A stretch of 64,000 bases of DNA. It comes from Streptomyces hygroscopicus subsp. hygroscopicus (GTDB lineage: Bacteria > Actinomycetota > Actinomycetes > Streptomycetales > Streptomycetaceae). Under the pieces are notes generated by a model. It saw nothing but the letters and a program-made list of their open reading frames with translations, searched no databases and was not told the origin of the DNA. The stretch covers positions 62,001 to 126,000 of the forward strand of contig NZ_BSSM01000013.1 of assembly GCF_030269125.1 (NCBI RefSeq), given 5' to 3'. The first letter of the stretch is position 1; each line of letters starts with the position of its first letter. Of this stretch, positions 53,291 to 62,042 are shown piece by piece. A program made the position numbers and the translations under genes.

Positions 53291-53332
53291 GGCCCCTCAT
53301 CGGCGGGAAACCTGCTGGTGAGGGGCCCTTTC
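53291..53332 (+). terminator. Terminator after the lipoprotein gene
   Basis: GGCCCCTCA (53291-53299) pairs with TGAGGGGCC (53319-53327), followed by CTTTCG. Nine-bp stem, 19-nt loop. Confidence 0.8.
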
Positions 53333-53352
53333 GTGCCCTCCCCTGGCAAGTA

Positions 53353-53533
53353 ACACCCCATCTTGCCGTATCGCCACCCCTGCGCGGAAACCCGTTGGGT
53401 TGGGGGGCTGTGACCTGGAGTTTCACCGATGGCGGCCGTGGCGCGTCTGTCGCTGTCGGTCGCCATCGAGTGCCCTTGGGCGTCCTCGCACGGCCCGGAG
53501 ACGGCCGGGAACGATCAGCCAGGCAACCGGATC
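53353..53533. repeat. Direct repeat, right copy, bounding the accessory block
   Basis: Matches 45963-46092 base for base over 130 bp, then similar to about 53,533, where it preserves the tail codons RIRLP of an S1-like gene. Beyond it lies a phosphoesterase start codon region rather than the rest of an S1 gene. Confidence 0.9.
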
Positions 53534-53534
53534 C

Positions 53535-53591
53535 TCACCCGGGTTCGCCGGACCGGTCCAGGTGAGTGTCCGAGAGATGCGGGATCCGCAT
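53535..53591 (-). pseudogene. N-terminal stub of a calcineurin-like phosphoesterase
   Basis: ATG at 53591 reads MRIPHLSDTHLDRSGEPG then stop. HLSDTHLD is the first metal motif (DxH) at the N-terminus of cytoplasmic phosphoesterases, so the remaining 200 or more residues are missing. The break coincides with the right direct repeat. Confidence 0.6.
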
Positions 53592-53833
53592 CGTCCGAAG
53601 TCGGCCTCCGACACCGGCGCCAGGCCATGGCCTCCGGGGTCCGTCCACACGCGGGCGCGCGTCGGCGCGGCGAGGGTGGAGCGGGCCGGAGGCCGCAGCG
53701 GCGCCCTGCGGCGGGGCCGGGAAGCGCGCCCGCCGGGGCGGGGCGCAGCCGGGGCTCGGCGCCGGAGAGGACATCGAGTCCTGGGCCGTGGTGGCCCGGT
53801 CGCCCGTGGCCGAAGGGGCTTCGGCCGGACGCC

Positions 53834-55234
53834 TCACTCGCCCGGCTGTTCCCGCTTGCGCAGGACGACCAGGACCGCGCCGCCGATGACCACCAGGCCG
53901 ATGGCCGCGCCGGCGATCAGGGGGGTGAGGGCGGAGCCGCCGGTGGCGGCGAGGTCGGTGTCGTCGGGGGTGGGGGTGGTCAGCGGGGTGGGTTCGCCGA
54001 CGGTCTGGGTGGTGGTCTTGGCGACGATCGTGCCCTGGACCTTGCAGTCCAGGACGCCGGTGAAGCGGCGGCTGAAGCCGTTCGGGCCGGTGATCGTGAA
54101 GTCGTAGCCCTGGTCCTCCTGGAGGGGGACCGGGACGGTGCGCGTGGCGCCCGCCGGGACGGTGTGCTCGGCGCCCATCAGGCGGAAGGTGAAGGGCTGG
54201 TCGCCCTTGTTGAAGGCCGTGATGTCCACGGTTCCCTTGGCGCAGTCCTCGCGGGCCGAGACCGCCGGTATCGCGCCCCGCGCCGCCCAGTCGGCCGTCG
54301 CGCTCGCGGAGACCGCGGACTCGCTGGAGCCGGCCAGGATCTGGGTCTGGCTGCGGCTGTCGGAGGCGAGGGCGCGGCCCACCGGGACGGTCGTGGACGC
54401 CTGCACGGTCAGCTGGGCGGAACCGTCCGCCGCGTCGTGCGGTATGTCGAAGTAGATCCGGCTGCCGTTCCTCGCGCTCGTGAGCACCTTGCCGGTCTTG
54501 TCGGTGATCCGCACCCCGCTGGTGGCCGCGTCCGCGGGCGGTATCACCGCGACCGCGCCCGCGTTGGTGTGCACGGTCACCGGACCGACGACCTCCCCGG
54601 GACGGCCGGAGACCGCGGGCGGGTCCAGGGACAGCGAGGCGCCCGGCTCGGCGCCGCCGCGGGCGCTGCGCTGGAGGTAGTCGGCGAGTTTCTCGGCCTG
54701 CGGGTCGACGGCGTCGACCTTGGCGTGGTCCGAGTAGCGCCAGATGGCCACCTGGGTGCCGGCCGCCGCGTCCTGTTCGGTGAGGCTGTGCACGCCTGCC
54801 CGGCGGGCGAGCGCGGCGAGGTCGTTGACCTGGGGGTAGGAGTTCTGCAGGATCCAGCGGATCCTGCCCGCGTCCCGGTTGGTGCCGAGCGAGGTGCCGC
54901 TCCAGGACGTCTCCTGGTAGCGGGCGTCGCGCTGGACCGGGTTGTGGAGATCGACGCAGTAGGTCTGCAGGGTGCCGCCGCCGTCCACGGACATCTCGAA
55001 TAGTCCCGCCGACACCCGCTGGTCGCCGCCGGCCTCATGGACCACGGCCTCGCCGAAGGTCTTCAACCCGTCCAGGCTCGCGCTCGCCCCGCCCTCGGTC
55101 TGCGGGGCCACGTCGGCCGCGGCCGCACCCGCGCCGGACAGCACGCCGGCCGCCACGAGCCCGGACACCGTGGCGGTGGCGGCCAGGCGGGCAACGACGG
55201 TGGACCGGCAGAACCCAGAGAGCGCAGCAAGCAC
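53834..55234 (-). CDS. TQXA/thioester-domain surface protein with LAxTG sorting signal
   Basis: 466 residues, GTG at 55234 with GAAGGGGA upstream. A signal peptide (ARLAATATVSGLVAAGVL) is followed by a thioester domain: LQTYCVDLHNP holds the Cys and AGTQVAIWRYSD the Gln that form an internal thioester able to bond to host or surface amines. Middle Ig-like repeats follow. The C-terminus is LAATG at residues 428-432, a membrane helix and RKREQ, a sortase signal. It is cell-wall anchored and may act in adhesion or aerial growth. Well preserved. Upstream 214 bp hold its promoter. Confidence 0.9.
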   Translation of the reverse strand: MLAALSGFCRSTVVARLAATATVSGLVAAGVLSGAGAAAADVAPQTEGGASASLDGLKTFGEAVVHEAGGDQRVSAGLFEMSVDGGGTLQTYCVDLHNPVQRDARYQETSWSGTSLGTNRDAGRIRWILQNSYPQVNDLAALARRAGVHSLTEQDAAAGTQVAIWRYSDHAKVDAVDPQAEKLADYLQRSARGGAEPGASLSLDPPAVSGRPGEVVGPVTVHTNAGAVAVIPPADAATSGVRITDKTGKVLTSARNGSRIYFDIPHDAADGSAQLTVQASTTVPVGRALASDSRSQTQILAGSSESAVSASATADWAARGAIPAVSAREDCAKGTVDITAFNKGDQPFTFRLMGAEHTVPAGATRTVPVPLQEDQGYDFTITGPNGFSRRFTGVLDCKVQGTIVAKTTTQTVGEPTPLTTPTPDDTDLAATGGSALTPLIAGAAIGLVVIGGAVLVVLRKREQPGE

Positions 55235-55448
55235 AGAATTCCCCTTCGAGCAGGACCCGTTGGTCGCGGGGACCGGTCCCACCAGCAGAATCGGCGGCCC
55301 CGAGGGGCACGCCCGGCATCCTATGGACTCGGGTGGCGCCTCCCTCGCCGGTCGGATGATCCGATGGCGTTTCCGATCCGGAATCGTTATCGCCGGACCG
55401 CCCCTGAGCAGCACTTATCGATAAATCCACCCGCCCGGACAGCTGACA

Positions 55449-55925
55449 TCACGTCACGGTGGCCGGTTCTGCTGCCTGTTGGGCGGTGGTACGGCCCCCG
55501 GCATCCGGGGGCGGTGGTGTCTCCCACTCCGGCTCGGGCCGGTTCACCGCGGCCGGGGCCTCGGGCTTCGCCGCGCGGCGGAAGACCGCCGTACCGCGGG
55601 AGAGGTCATGGCCGATCGCGGTGGCGTCGATGTCCGCCGAGGCCCACTGCTGCTGTCCGTCGCGCCCGTCCGTACGCACTTTCAGCCGGCCCTGCACGAC
55701 CAGCGGCTGCCCCACCTCCAGCGACGCCATCGCGTTCGCCGCGAGCTGGCGGTTGGCCCACACGGTGAAGAAGTTGGTGTGCCCGTCCGTCCAGGCGCTC
55801 TTCTCCCGGTCCCAGTAGCGCGCGGTGGCCGCGAGCCGGAACCGGAGCGACGGCCCGGCCGCCAGCTCCCGGTACACCGGCGCGGTCGCCACGTTGCCCA
55901 CCACGCACACCACGGTCTCGTTCAT
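55449..55925 (-). CDS. ssb: Single-stranded DNA-binding protein (Ssb paralogue)
   Basis: 158 residues, ATG at 55925. The OB fold reads NETVVCVVGNVATAPVYREL, LRFRLAATARYWDREKSAW and TNFFTVWANRQLAANAMASL, with QPLVVQGRLKVR. The tail is Pro/Glu-rich and lacks the acidic DDDIPF-type tip of the main Ssb, so this is probably the second Streptomyces Ssb (SsbB-like), linked to development and chromosome segregation rather than the replication protein. Single gene. Confidence 0.88.
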   Translation of the reverse strand: MNETVVCVVGNVATAPVYRELAAGPSLRFRLAATARYWDREKSAWTDGHTNFFTVWANRQLAANAMASLEVGQPLVVQGRLKVRTDGRDGQQQWASADIDATAIGHDLSRGTAVFRRAAKPEAPAAVNRPEPEWETPPPPDAGGRTTAQQAAEPATVT

Positions 55926-56184
55926 CTCTCGCTCCCCTCCTCCGCCCGGTGCCTTGCGGCCGCGCGGGCAGACGTACGGGCCCGTCCCGTACGGCGGCGT
56001 CCGCCACGACCTCAGACTGCCTGTGCCGGGCCGGGCCCGCCGAGCGCTGTGGACGGCCCCCGCGCCTGTGGAAAACCCCGCCACCCACACGAGTGACCGC
56101 CGCCGTCCGAGGCCGCCCGATGCCAGCGATGACACCCGGTGCCAGCCGCCCCGCATGCCCTCCGCCGGCCCGGCGGAGCCGCCT

Positions 56185-58437
56185 TCACCCCACCGCGACC
56201 TCCGCCCGCACCACCCTCCCGTACTGCTCCCGCACCTCCCCGTACCGCAGCAGTTCCGACGCCACCGGGTCCAGCACCCGCGCCCGGCCGCAGTTCGCCG
56301 CCGACTCGCGCAATCGCCGTTCCGCGTCCTGGCCGTAACGCCGCGCAGGCCCCCGCGCGGCCATCCGGCAGCCCCACTCCACCAGCGGCCCCCCGACGAT
56401 CCCGCACACCATCAGCAGCACCGCCACGCCCAGGTTGGGCGCCATCACCCCGGCGATCTGGCCGACCAGCCACAGCCCGCCCGCGATCTGCAGCAGCGTC
56501 ATCGCCGCCTGGACCAGCACCGCCGCCGGCCACCAGCCCGGCCGCGGCGGCCGACCGGACGGCCCCCCGGCCCGCTCCGCCAGCTCGTCCAGCGCCTCCG
56601 GCAGCCCCTGCGCACCGCGTACGGCCGCCTCGCGCACCGCCTGCGCCCACGGCGCGGGCAGTCCCGCCGAGGCCCGGTCGGCCACCGTACGCACCGCCTG
56701 TTCCACCCGCTGCCGTGCCGTCGCCTCCTCGTCCGCCTGGTCGCGCGCCGCGTGGCGGCCGGTCGGTGCCGTACCGCGCCGCTGGTACCAGCGCCACAGC
56801 CGCAGCCAGGGCGTCCCGCACGCCCGGTTGGCGTTGCGCAGCCAGGCCCGTTCGGCGGCCTCACCCGCCGCGGTGGCGCCCACCGCGTCCGCGAGCCGCG
56901 CGGCGAACTCCTCACGCGCCTCCTCGCTGAGCCCGACCCGGCGCCCGGCGGCGTACACCGGCCGCAACTCGGCCGCGGCCGCGTCCACGTCGGCGGAGAC
57001 CCGGCGCGCCGCCGCCCCCCGCTCGGCCACGAACTCGCCGAGAGCCTCGCGCAGTTCGCCGAGTCCGTCTCCGGTGAGCGCGGACAGGGCGAGCACGGTG
57101 GCGCCGGGTTCCCCGTGCTCGCCGAGCGCCACACCGTCCTCGTCCAGCAGCCGCCGCAGGTCGTCCAGGACCTGGTCGGCGGCCTCACCGGGCAGCCGGT
57201 CGATCTGGTTGAGCACGATGAACATGACCTCGGCGTGCCCGGCCATGGGCCGCAGATAGCGCTCGTGCAGCACGGCGTCGGCGTATTTCTCGGGGTCGAC
57301 CACCCAGATCACCGCGTCGACCAGCTTCAGGACGCGGTCGACCTGCGCGCGGTGCTGCACGGCGGCGGAGTCGTGGTCGGGCAGGTCGATCAGGACCAGC
57401 CCGCGCAACTGCTCCTCCGCCTCCGGGTTGTTCAGCGGACGGCGGCGCAGCCGGCCCGGGATGCCGAGCCGGTCGATGAGGGGTGCGGCACCGTCGCTCC
57501 AACTGCACGCGATCGGCGAGGCGGTGGTCGGGCGTCGTACTCCCGTGTCCGAGATGGCGACCCCGGCCAGGGCGTTGAACAGCTGCGACTTGCCGCTGCC
57601 GGTGGCACCCGCGATGGCGACGACCGTGTGCCGGCCGGACAGCTTGCGCCGGGCCGCCGCCTCGTCCAGGACCCGGCCCGCCTCGGCGAGCGTCTGGCCG
57701 TCCAGCCGTGTCCGGGAGAGTCCGACGAGTTCGCGCAGGGCGTCGAGGCGGGAACGGAGGGGACCCTCGTAGGCGAGGGGGACGGGGGCGCCGGCGGCCG
57801 CGCCGCGGGCCGGGGCCGGTTCCAGGGGGATCGCGAGCGCCGCGGCGGAGGCGTCGGTGACGCGGCGGGCGATCAGGCCGTCGTCCCAGGAGCCGGAGGG
57901 GTCGGAGGAAGCGGAGCCGGAGGGGCCGGAGGAAGCGGAGGCGGAGGGGGCGGAGGGACCGGAGGAGCCGACAGGACCGGAGGCACCGGAGGAGTCCGGG
58001 GGTTCGGGGACGGCGGAGCCCGCGGTGGCCGCCCCCTTGGCGGCCGGGGCGTCTTCGGAGGCGGACGTACGGGGGGCGTGCGGGGAGCCGTCGGCCTCGG
58101 CCGGGGCCACGGCCCCTTCCTCGTCGCCGTCCGCCGGGGGCGTGTCCGCCTTCGCCCCCGCCTCCTCCCCACGGGCCGCGCCGGCCGTCGTACCGTCGTC
58201 GTCCGTACCGTCGCTCACGGCCCTCTCCCGCCCCTTGCCCCGCTTCCCGAGGTCGATGACCTTCGCGCCCGTTCGCACGTCACCGCCGTGGTCGGCGTGC
58301 TCGTGACCGTCGGCCTCGACGGAGTCGCCGGCCTCCCCGCGATCCGCGCGATCCATGTGTTCCCTGTGCTCCGTGTGGTCCCTGCGATCTGTGTGATCTC
58401 TGTGATCCATGTGCTCCTGGTCAGTGACGGCGGTCAC
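56185..58437 (-). CDS. Dynamin-like/YfjP-type GTPase, membrane associated
   Basis: 750 residues, GTG at 58437, 3 bp after the stop of the upstream GTPase with GAGAGGTGA before it. The first about 190 residues are disordered: a His/Asp/Arg run (HMDHRDHTDRRDHTEHREH) and a Ser/Gly/Pro-rich stretch. The GTPase then shows GATGSGKSQLFNAL (G1), LIDLPDHDS (G3) and LNQIDRLPG (G4). Two membrane helices lie near residues 640-690 (AVLVQAAMTLLQIAGGLWL and LGVAVLLMVCGIVGG). It forms a pair with the next gene. Confidence 0.88.
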   Translation of the reverse strand: MTAVTDQEHMDHRDHTDRRDHTEHREHMDRADRGEAGDSVEADGHEHADHGGDVRTGAKVIDLGKRGKGRERAVSDGTDDDGTTAGAARGEEAGAKADTPPADGDEEGAVAPAEADGSPHAPRTSASEDAPAAKGAATAGSAVPEPPDSSGASGPVGSSGPSAPSASASSGPSGSASSDPSGSWDDGLIARRVTDASAAALAIPLEPAPARGAAAGAPVPLAYEGPLRSRLDALRELVGLSRTRLDGQTLAEAGRVLDEAAARRKLSGRHTVVAIAGATGSGKSQLFNALAGVAISDTGVRRPTTASPIACSWSDGAAPLIDRLGIPGRLRRRPLNNPEAEEQLRGLVLIDLPDHDSAAVQHRAQVDRVLKLVDAVIWVVDPEKYADAVLHERYLRPMAGHAEVMFIVLNQIDRLPGEAADQVLDDLRRLLDEDGVALGEHGEPGATVLALSALTGDGLGELREALGEFVAERGAAARRVSADVDAAAAELRPVYAAGRRVGLSEEAREEFAARLADAVGATAAGEAAERAWLRNANRACGTPWLRLWRWYQRRGTAPTGRHAARDQADEEATARQRVEQAVRTVADRASAGLPAPWAQAVREAAVRGAQGLPEALDELAERAGGPSGRPPRPGWWPAAVLVQAAMTLLQIAGGLWLVGQIAGVMAPNLGVAVLLMVCGIVGGPLVEWGCRMAARGPARRYGQDAERRLRESAANCGRARVLDPVASELLRYGEVREQYGRVVRAEVAVG

Positions 58438-58440
58438 CGG

Positions 58441-60057
58441 TCACCTCTCCTTCTGCAGTACGGACAGGGCGGCGATGAGTTCAGCCTGGGGCTCGGGATG
58501 GATGTCGAGGGCGTCGAGGGGGGCGAGGCGGCGTTCGCGTTCGCGGTGGACGACACGGTCCACATGCTCGGTGAGCAGCCGTTCGGCGCGGTCGCGCAGC
58601 CGCAGCGCGCCGTGGGCGCCGACCCGGTCGGCCAGCCGTTCGCCCGCGTGGCGCGCCCGGCGCCCGCCGAGCAGGGCGGTGGCGACGAGGGCGGCCACGG
58701 CCTCGGGGTCGGGCGAGACGGTACGGTCCAGTTCCCGCGCCTCGTCCTCGGCGTACTCCTCCAGCTCGCGCCGCCAGCGCCGTACCGCGAGGCCGATACG
58801 GTGCTCCGCGCTCTCCGGGGAGGGATCGTGCCCGGCGAGCCCCGGGGCCGCCGCGGCGGGCTCGCGGCGCCATGCCTCCGCCACCCGCTCGTCGGCGGCG
58901 GTGACGGCGCACAGCAGCAGGGCGGCGAGGCTCTCCACCAGGGCGTCGAGGAGTTCGCCCGCGGTGCAGTCCAGGGGGAAGGCGCGCCAGCGTTTGAGGG
59001 CGCCGCCGGCGAGTACGGCACCGGACTGGAGGCGGTCGCGCAGCCGCGCGTGCTCGCTGTCGTACGCGCCCTCCACGGCGTTGGTGAGCCGCAGGGCGGC
59101 CGCGTACTGGGCCGCGGCGGCGCCGGCCAGCTCGGGCATGCGGGTCCTCAGCGAGTCGAGGAGGCCGTGGGCCGTGCGGGCCATGACGTACTGCCGGGCG
59201 CCGGGGTCCTGGGCGCTCTGCACGAGCCAGGTGCGCAGGGGCGCGACGGCGGTGGCGGGCAGCAGGCCCGCGCTCCAGACGGACTCGGGCAGCTCGGGCA
59301 CGGTGAAGCGGGGGACGTCGCCCAGGCCGGCCTTGGTCAGCAGGGCGGCGTACTGCCGGGAGACCTCGGAGACGACCTGGTGGGGCACGCGGTCGAGGAC
59401 GGTGACGAGCATGGCGTCGTACTCCTTGGCGGTGCGCAGCAGGTGCCAGGGGACGGCGTCGGCGTAGCGGGCGGCGCTGGTGACCATGACCCAGATGTCG
59501 GCGGCGCAGAGCAGTTCGGCGGCGAGGACGCGGTTCTCGGCGACCAGCGAATCGACGTCGGGCGCGTCGAGGAGGGCGAGGCCGCGCGGGAGTGTGTCGG
59601 CGGTCTCGATGCGCAGCGCGCGGGCCGGGTGGTCGCCTCCGCCGGGGAGCAGGAGGTCGTCGTCGCGGGAGTCGTGGTGGGGCACCCAGACGCGCGGGAG
59701 GTCGGGCAGGACGCGCAGGCCGCTGAACCAGTGGTGATCCGCCGGATGGCAGACCAGGACCGGGGTGCGGGTCGTCGGCCGGAGCACGCCCGCCTCGCTC
59801 ACCCGCCGCCCGACGAGGGAGTTGACGAGGGTCGACTTCCCCGCGCCGGTGGACCCGCCGACGACGGCCAGCAGCGGTGCCTCGGGGGCCCGTAGTCTGG
59901 GTACGAGGTAGTCGTCCAGCTGGGCGAGGAGTTCGTCGCGATTGGCACGCGCGCGTGGGGCCCCGGCCAGGGGCAGCGGAAAGCGTGCGGCGGCGACACG
60001 GTCGCGCAGAGCGGAGAGTGTGTCGAGCAGCTGGGGCCGTACGTCCAAGGTCACCAC
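58441..60057 (-). CDS. Dynamin-like GTPase, first of pair
   Basis: 538 residues, GTG at 60057; there is no ribosome site, but TAAAAT lies at about 60,073-60,078, so a short or absent leader is likely. Motifs: GGSTGAGKSTLVNSL (G1), LLDAPDVDS (G3) and VTVLDRVPHQV (G4-like). Long helical C-terminal half without clear membrane helices. It and the following membrane GTPase resemble paired bacterial dynamins such as DynA/DynB of Streptomyces sporulation, though that identity is an inference. Confidence 0.85.
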   Translation of the reverse strand: MVTLDVRPQLLDTLSALRDRVAAARFPLPLAGAPRARANRDELLAQLDDYLVPRLRAPEAPLLAVVGGSTGAGKSTLVNSLVGRRVSEAGVLRPTTRTPVLVCHPADHHWFSGLRVLPDLPRVWVPHHDSRDDDLLLPGGGDHPARALRIETADTLPRGLALLDAPDVDSLVAENRVLAAELLCAADIWVMVTSAARYADAVPWHLLRTAKEYDAMLVTVLDRVPHQVVSEVSRQYAALLTKAGLGDVPRFTVPELPESVWSAGLLPATAVAPLRTWLVQSAQDPGARQYVMARTAHGLLDSLRTRMPELAGAAAAQYAAALRLTNAVEGAYDSEHARLRDRLQSGAVLAGGALKRWRAFPLDCTAGELLDALVESLAALLLCAVTAADERVAEAWRREPAAAAPGLAGHDPSPESAEHRIGLAVRRWRRELEEYAEDEARELDRTVSPDPEAVAALVATALLGGRRARHAGERLADRVGAHGALRLRDRAERLLTEHVDRVVHRERERRLAPLDALDIHPEPQAELIAALSVLQKER

Positions 60058-60331
60058 ATGCGAAGAATGCCCAATTTTAGGGGAATTCTGAAGCATATGG
60101 ACATGTCTGCGCGCCGACGGAACAGAAAGGGCGGATCGGGCGACTGGGACACGGGTGCGGGCCAGGCATAACGAGTGCACAACACCCGGTGGCGTCGGAC
60201 GCCAAAAGCGCTGCACGATTCGTACCTGCCTGCGATTATCAGGACCGCTTCACCGAACCTCCACATCGAGCCACGGAGGCGAAGCGACAGGGTCGGCGAG
60301 CAGGGAGCTTTATCCTTGGACCCGCCACCAG

Positions 60332-60407
60332 GCCCCCGTAGCTCAGCGGATAGAGCAGGCGCCTTCTAAGCGCTTGGCCGCAGGTTCGAGTCCTGCCGGG
60401 GGCGCCA
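60332..60407 (+). tRNA. tRNA-Arg (anticodon TCT)
   Basis: Full cloverleaf: acceptor GCCCCCG/CGGGGGC, D-arm GCTC...GAGC, anticodon arm GGCGC-CTTCTAA-GCGCT with TCT anticodon, T-arm GCAGG-TTCGAGT-CCTGC, and encoded CCA. It reads AGA, rare in this genome. A terminator follows 7 bp later. Confidence 0.97.
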
Positions 60408-60413
60408 CGCGGG

Positions 60414-60438
60414 GCCCTCCCTCAGGGGAGGGCTTTTT
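60414..60438 (+). terminator. Terminator of tRNA-Arg
   Basis: GCCCTCCC (60414-60421) pairs with GGGAGGGC (60426-60433), loop TCAG, followed by TTTTT. Rho-independent. Confidence 0.95.
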
Positions 60439-60582
60439 GCTGGTCGGGGTGGGTGCCGCCGGGCGCGCGTCAGCCCCGGAAGCGCCCCTGACGATAAAGG
60501 GCGGACTCCGGGACTGTCCGGCTGTCGCCGGGTTTTCGCGGGTGGCCGTGTCGAATACGTTCGAAGTTTCGCGGTCGAAGGG

Positions 60583-60787
60583 TCAGCCGGTGGACGGCCG
60601 CTCGGGGAGATCTCCGGCCGCTTCGAGCCGCCTCTTCAGGCCGGGTAGCTGCCCGTCGACGCAGCAGGCGCAGGTGGCCAGGGGCACGGCGACGCTCTTC
60701 CCGGTCCACTCCGCCACCTGGGGGGCGGGATGCCGTGTTGAGCCACTTGGTCAGACGCGTGTTCCGGTAGCGACTCCGGCAGCGCAC
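60583..60787 (-). pseudogene. C-terminal remnant of a tyrosine-recombinase integrase
   Basis: Reading toward the tRNA, RYRNTRLTKWLNT resembles the LRHTCLTxWLN box, and after a one-base loss in a C-run the second frame reads VAEWTGKSVAVPLATC and CCVDGQLPGLKRRLE, close to VAEWAGxSVxVLLxTYAKCVDGQ of actinomycete integrases. The nucleophile Tyr is Cys here and the HxxR His is Asn. Only about 65 codons remain. It ends 175 bp from the tRNA-Arg 3' end, the place expected for an integrated element. Confidence 0.72.
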
Positions 60788-60952
60788 CCGCGACTGAGGC
60801 CCCACCCTTCCCCCGCCTCCGGGGCGCGGCCTGCCCCCTGTCGACACCGCGGCCGGCCGCGCCCGGAGACCGCGGGCGCGGGGGGCGCCGACCCCCGCGC
60901 AGGACGCGCGCGTAAGGGTCGTACAGTGCCCGGATCGAGAGGGGAGACAGGC

Positions 60953-61912
60953 GTGCGACTTCGCTGTGCGGTGCTGGACGACTTCCAGGGCGTGGCCACC
61001 ACGTCGGCCGACTGGTCGGTGATCGAGGACGCGGTGGAGGTCGTGCCGCTGCGTGAGCACCTGGCCGGCGAGGACGCGCTCGCCACGGCCCTCGCCGAGT
61101 ACGACATCGTCGTCACGCTGCGCGAACGCGTCGCATTCCCGGGCTCGTTGATCGCGCGGCTGCCCCGGCTGCGGCTGATCGTGGCAACCGGGATGCGCAA
61201 CACCGTGATCGACTACGCCGCGGCCGAGGCGCACGGCGTCACCGTGTGCGGGACGCAGAGCTCCGGGACGCCGCCGGTGGAGCTGACCTGGGCGCTCCTG
61301 CTGGGGCTCGCCCGGGGGATCGTCCAGGAGAACACCGCGCTGCGCGGCGGCGGGCCCTGGCAGTCCACGGTCGGCGCCGATCTGCACGGCGCCCGCCTCG
61401 GTGTGCTCGGGCTCGGCAGGATCGGCACCGGGGTGGCGCGGGTGGGGCTCGCCTTCGGCATGCGGGTCGGCGCGTGGAGTCCGCGGCTGACCGGGGAGCG
61501 TGCCGCCGAGGCCGGGGTGGAACTGGCCGCGTCCAAGGAGGAGCTGCTGGCCGGCAGCGACTTCGTCTCCGTGCACGTGCCCGGCGGCGACCGCACCCGG
61601 GGCCTGGTCGGCGCCGCCGAACTCGCCCTGCTGAAGCCGACCGCCTACCTGATCAACACCTCCCGCGCCTCGGTGGTGGACCAGGACGCCCTCCTCGCCG
61701 CGCTGCACGAGGGCCGGATCGCGGGCGCCGGCGTCGACGTCTTCGACATCGAGCCCCTGCCCGCCGACCACCCGATGCGCACCGCGCCCCGACTGCTCGC
61801 CACCCCGCACCTCGGCTATGTCTCCGCGGCCAACTTCCGGACGTACTTCACCCAGGCGGTGGAGGACATCCGGGCGTATGTGGCGGGTTCGCCCGTACGC
61901 CGGCTGCCCTGA
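60953..61912 (+). CDS. D-2-hydroxyacid dehydrogenase
   Basis: 319 residues, GTG at 60953 with GGGGAG 7 nt upstream. The NAD-binding loop is GVLGLGRIGTGVARVG, the substrate Arg lies in LINTSRASVVDQDAL, the Glu in GAGVDVFDIEP, and the catalytic His in LLATPHLGYVS. This is the phosphoglycerate/formate dehydrogenase superfamily; the substrate is unknown. It has its own start and lies downstream of the tRNA and integrase remnant. Confidence 0.92.
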   Translation: MRLRCAVLDDFQGVATTSADWSVIEDAVEVVPLREHLAGEDALATALAEYDIVVTLRERVAFPGSLIARLPRLRLIVATGMRNTVIDYAAAEAHGVTVCGTQSSGTPPVELTWALLLGLARGIVQENTALRGGGPWQSTVGADLHGARLGVLGLGRIGTGVARVGLAFGMRVGAWSPRLTGERAAEAGVELAASKEELLAGSDFVSVHVPGGDRTRGLVGAAELALLKPTAYLINTSRASVVDQDALLAALHEGRIAGAGVDVFDIEPLPADHPMRTAPRLLATPHLGYVSAANFRTYFTQAVEDIRAYVAGSPVRRLP

Positions 61913-62042
61913 ACAACGTTCTGCCTGTTGAAAGGGTGATCCGGGACTGATCACCGTGACCGCGTTCGGACGGCCGCGTTGAACGGGGAGTGCGACGGCA
62001 GGACCGGCCGTCGCGCTTCCCGAGCGACAGAAGGAGAACGTG

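Noticed and set aside
60155..60952. Open frame running through the tRNA-Arg gene into the dehydrogenase
   Set aside because: It crosses a cloverleaf and a terminator; the dehydrogenase has its own GTG and ribosome site at 60953.
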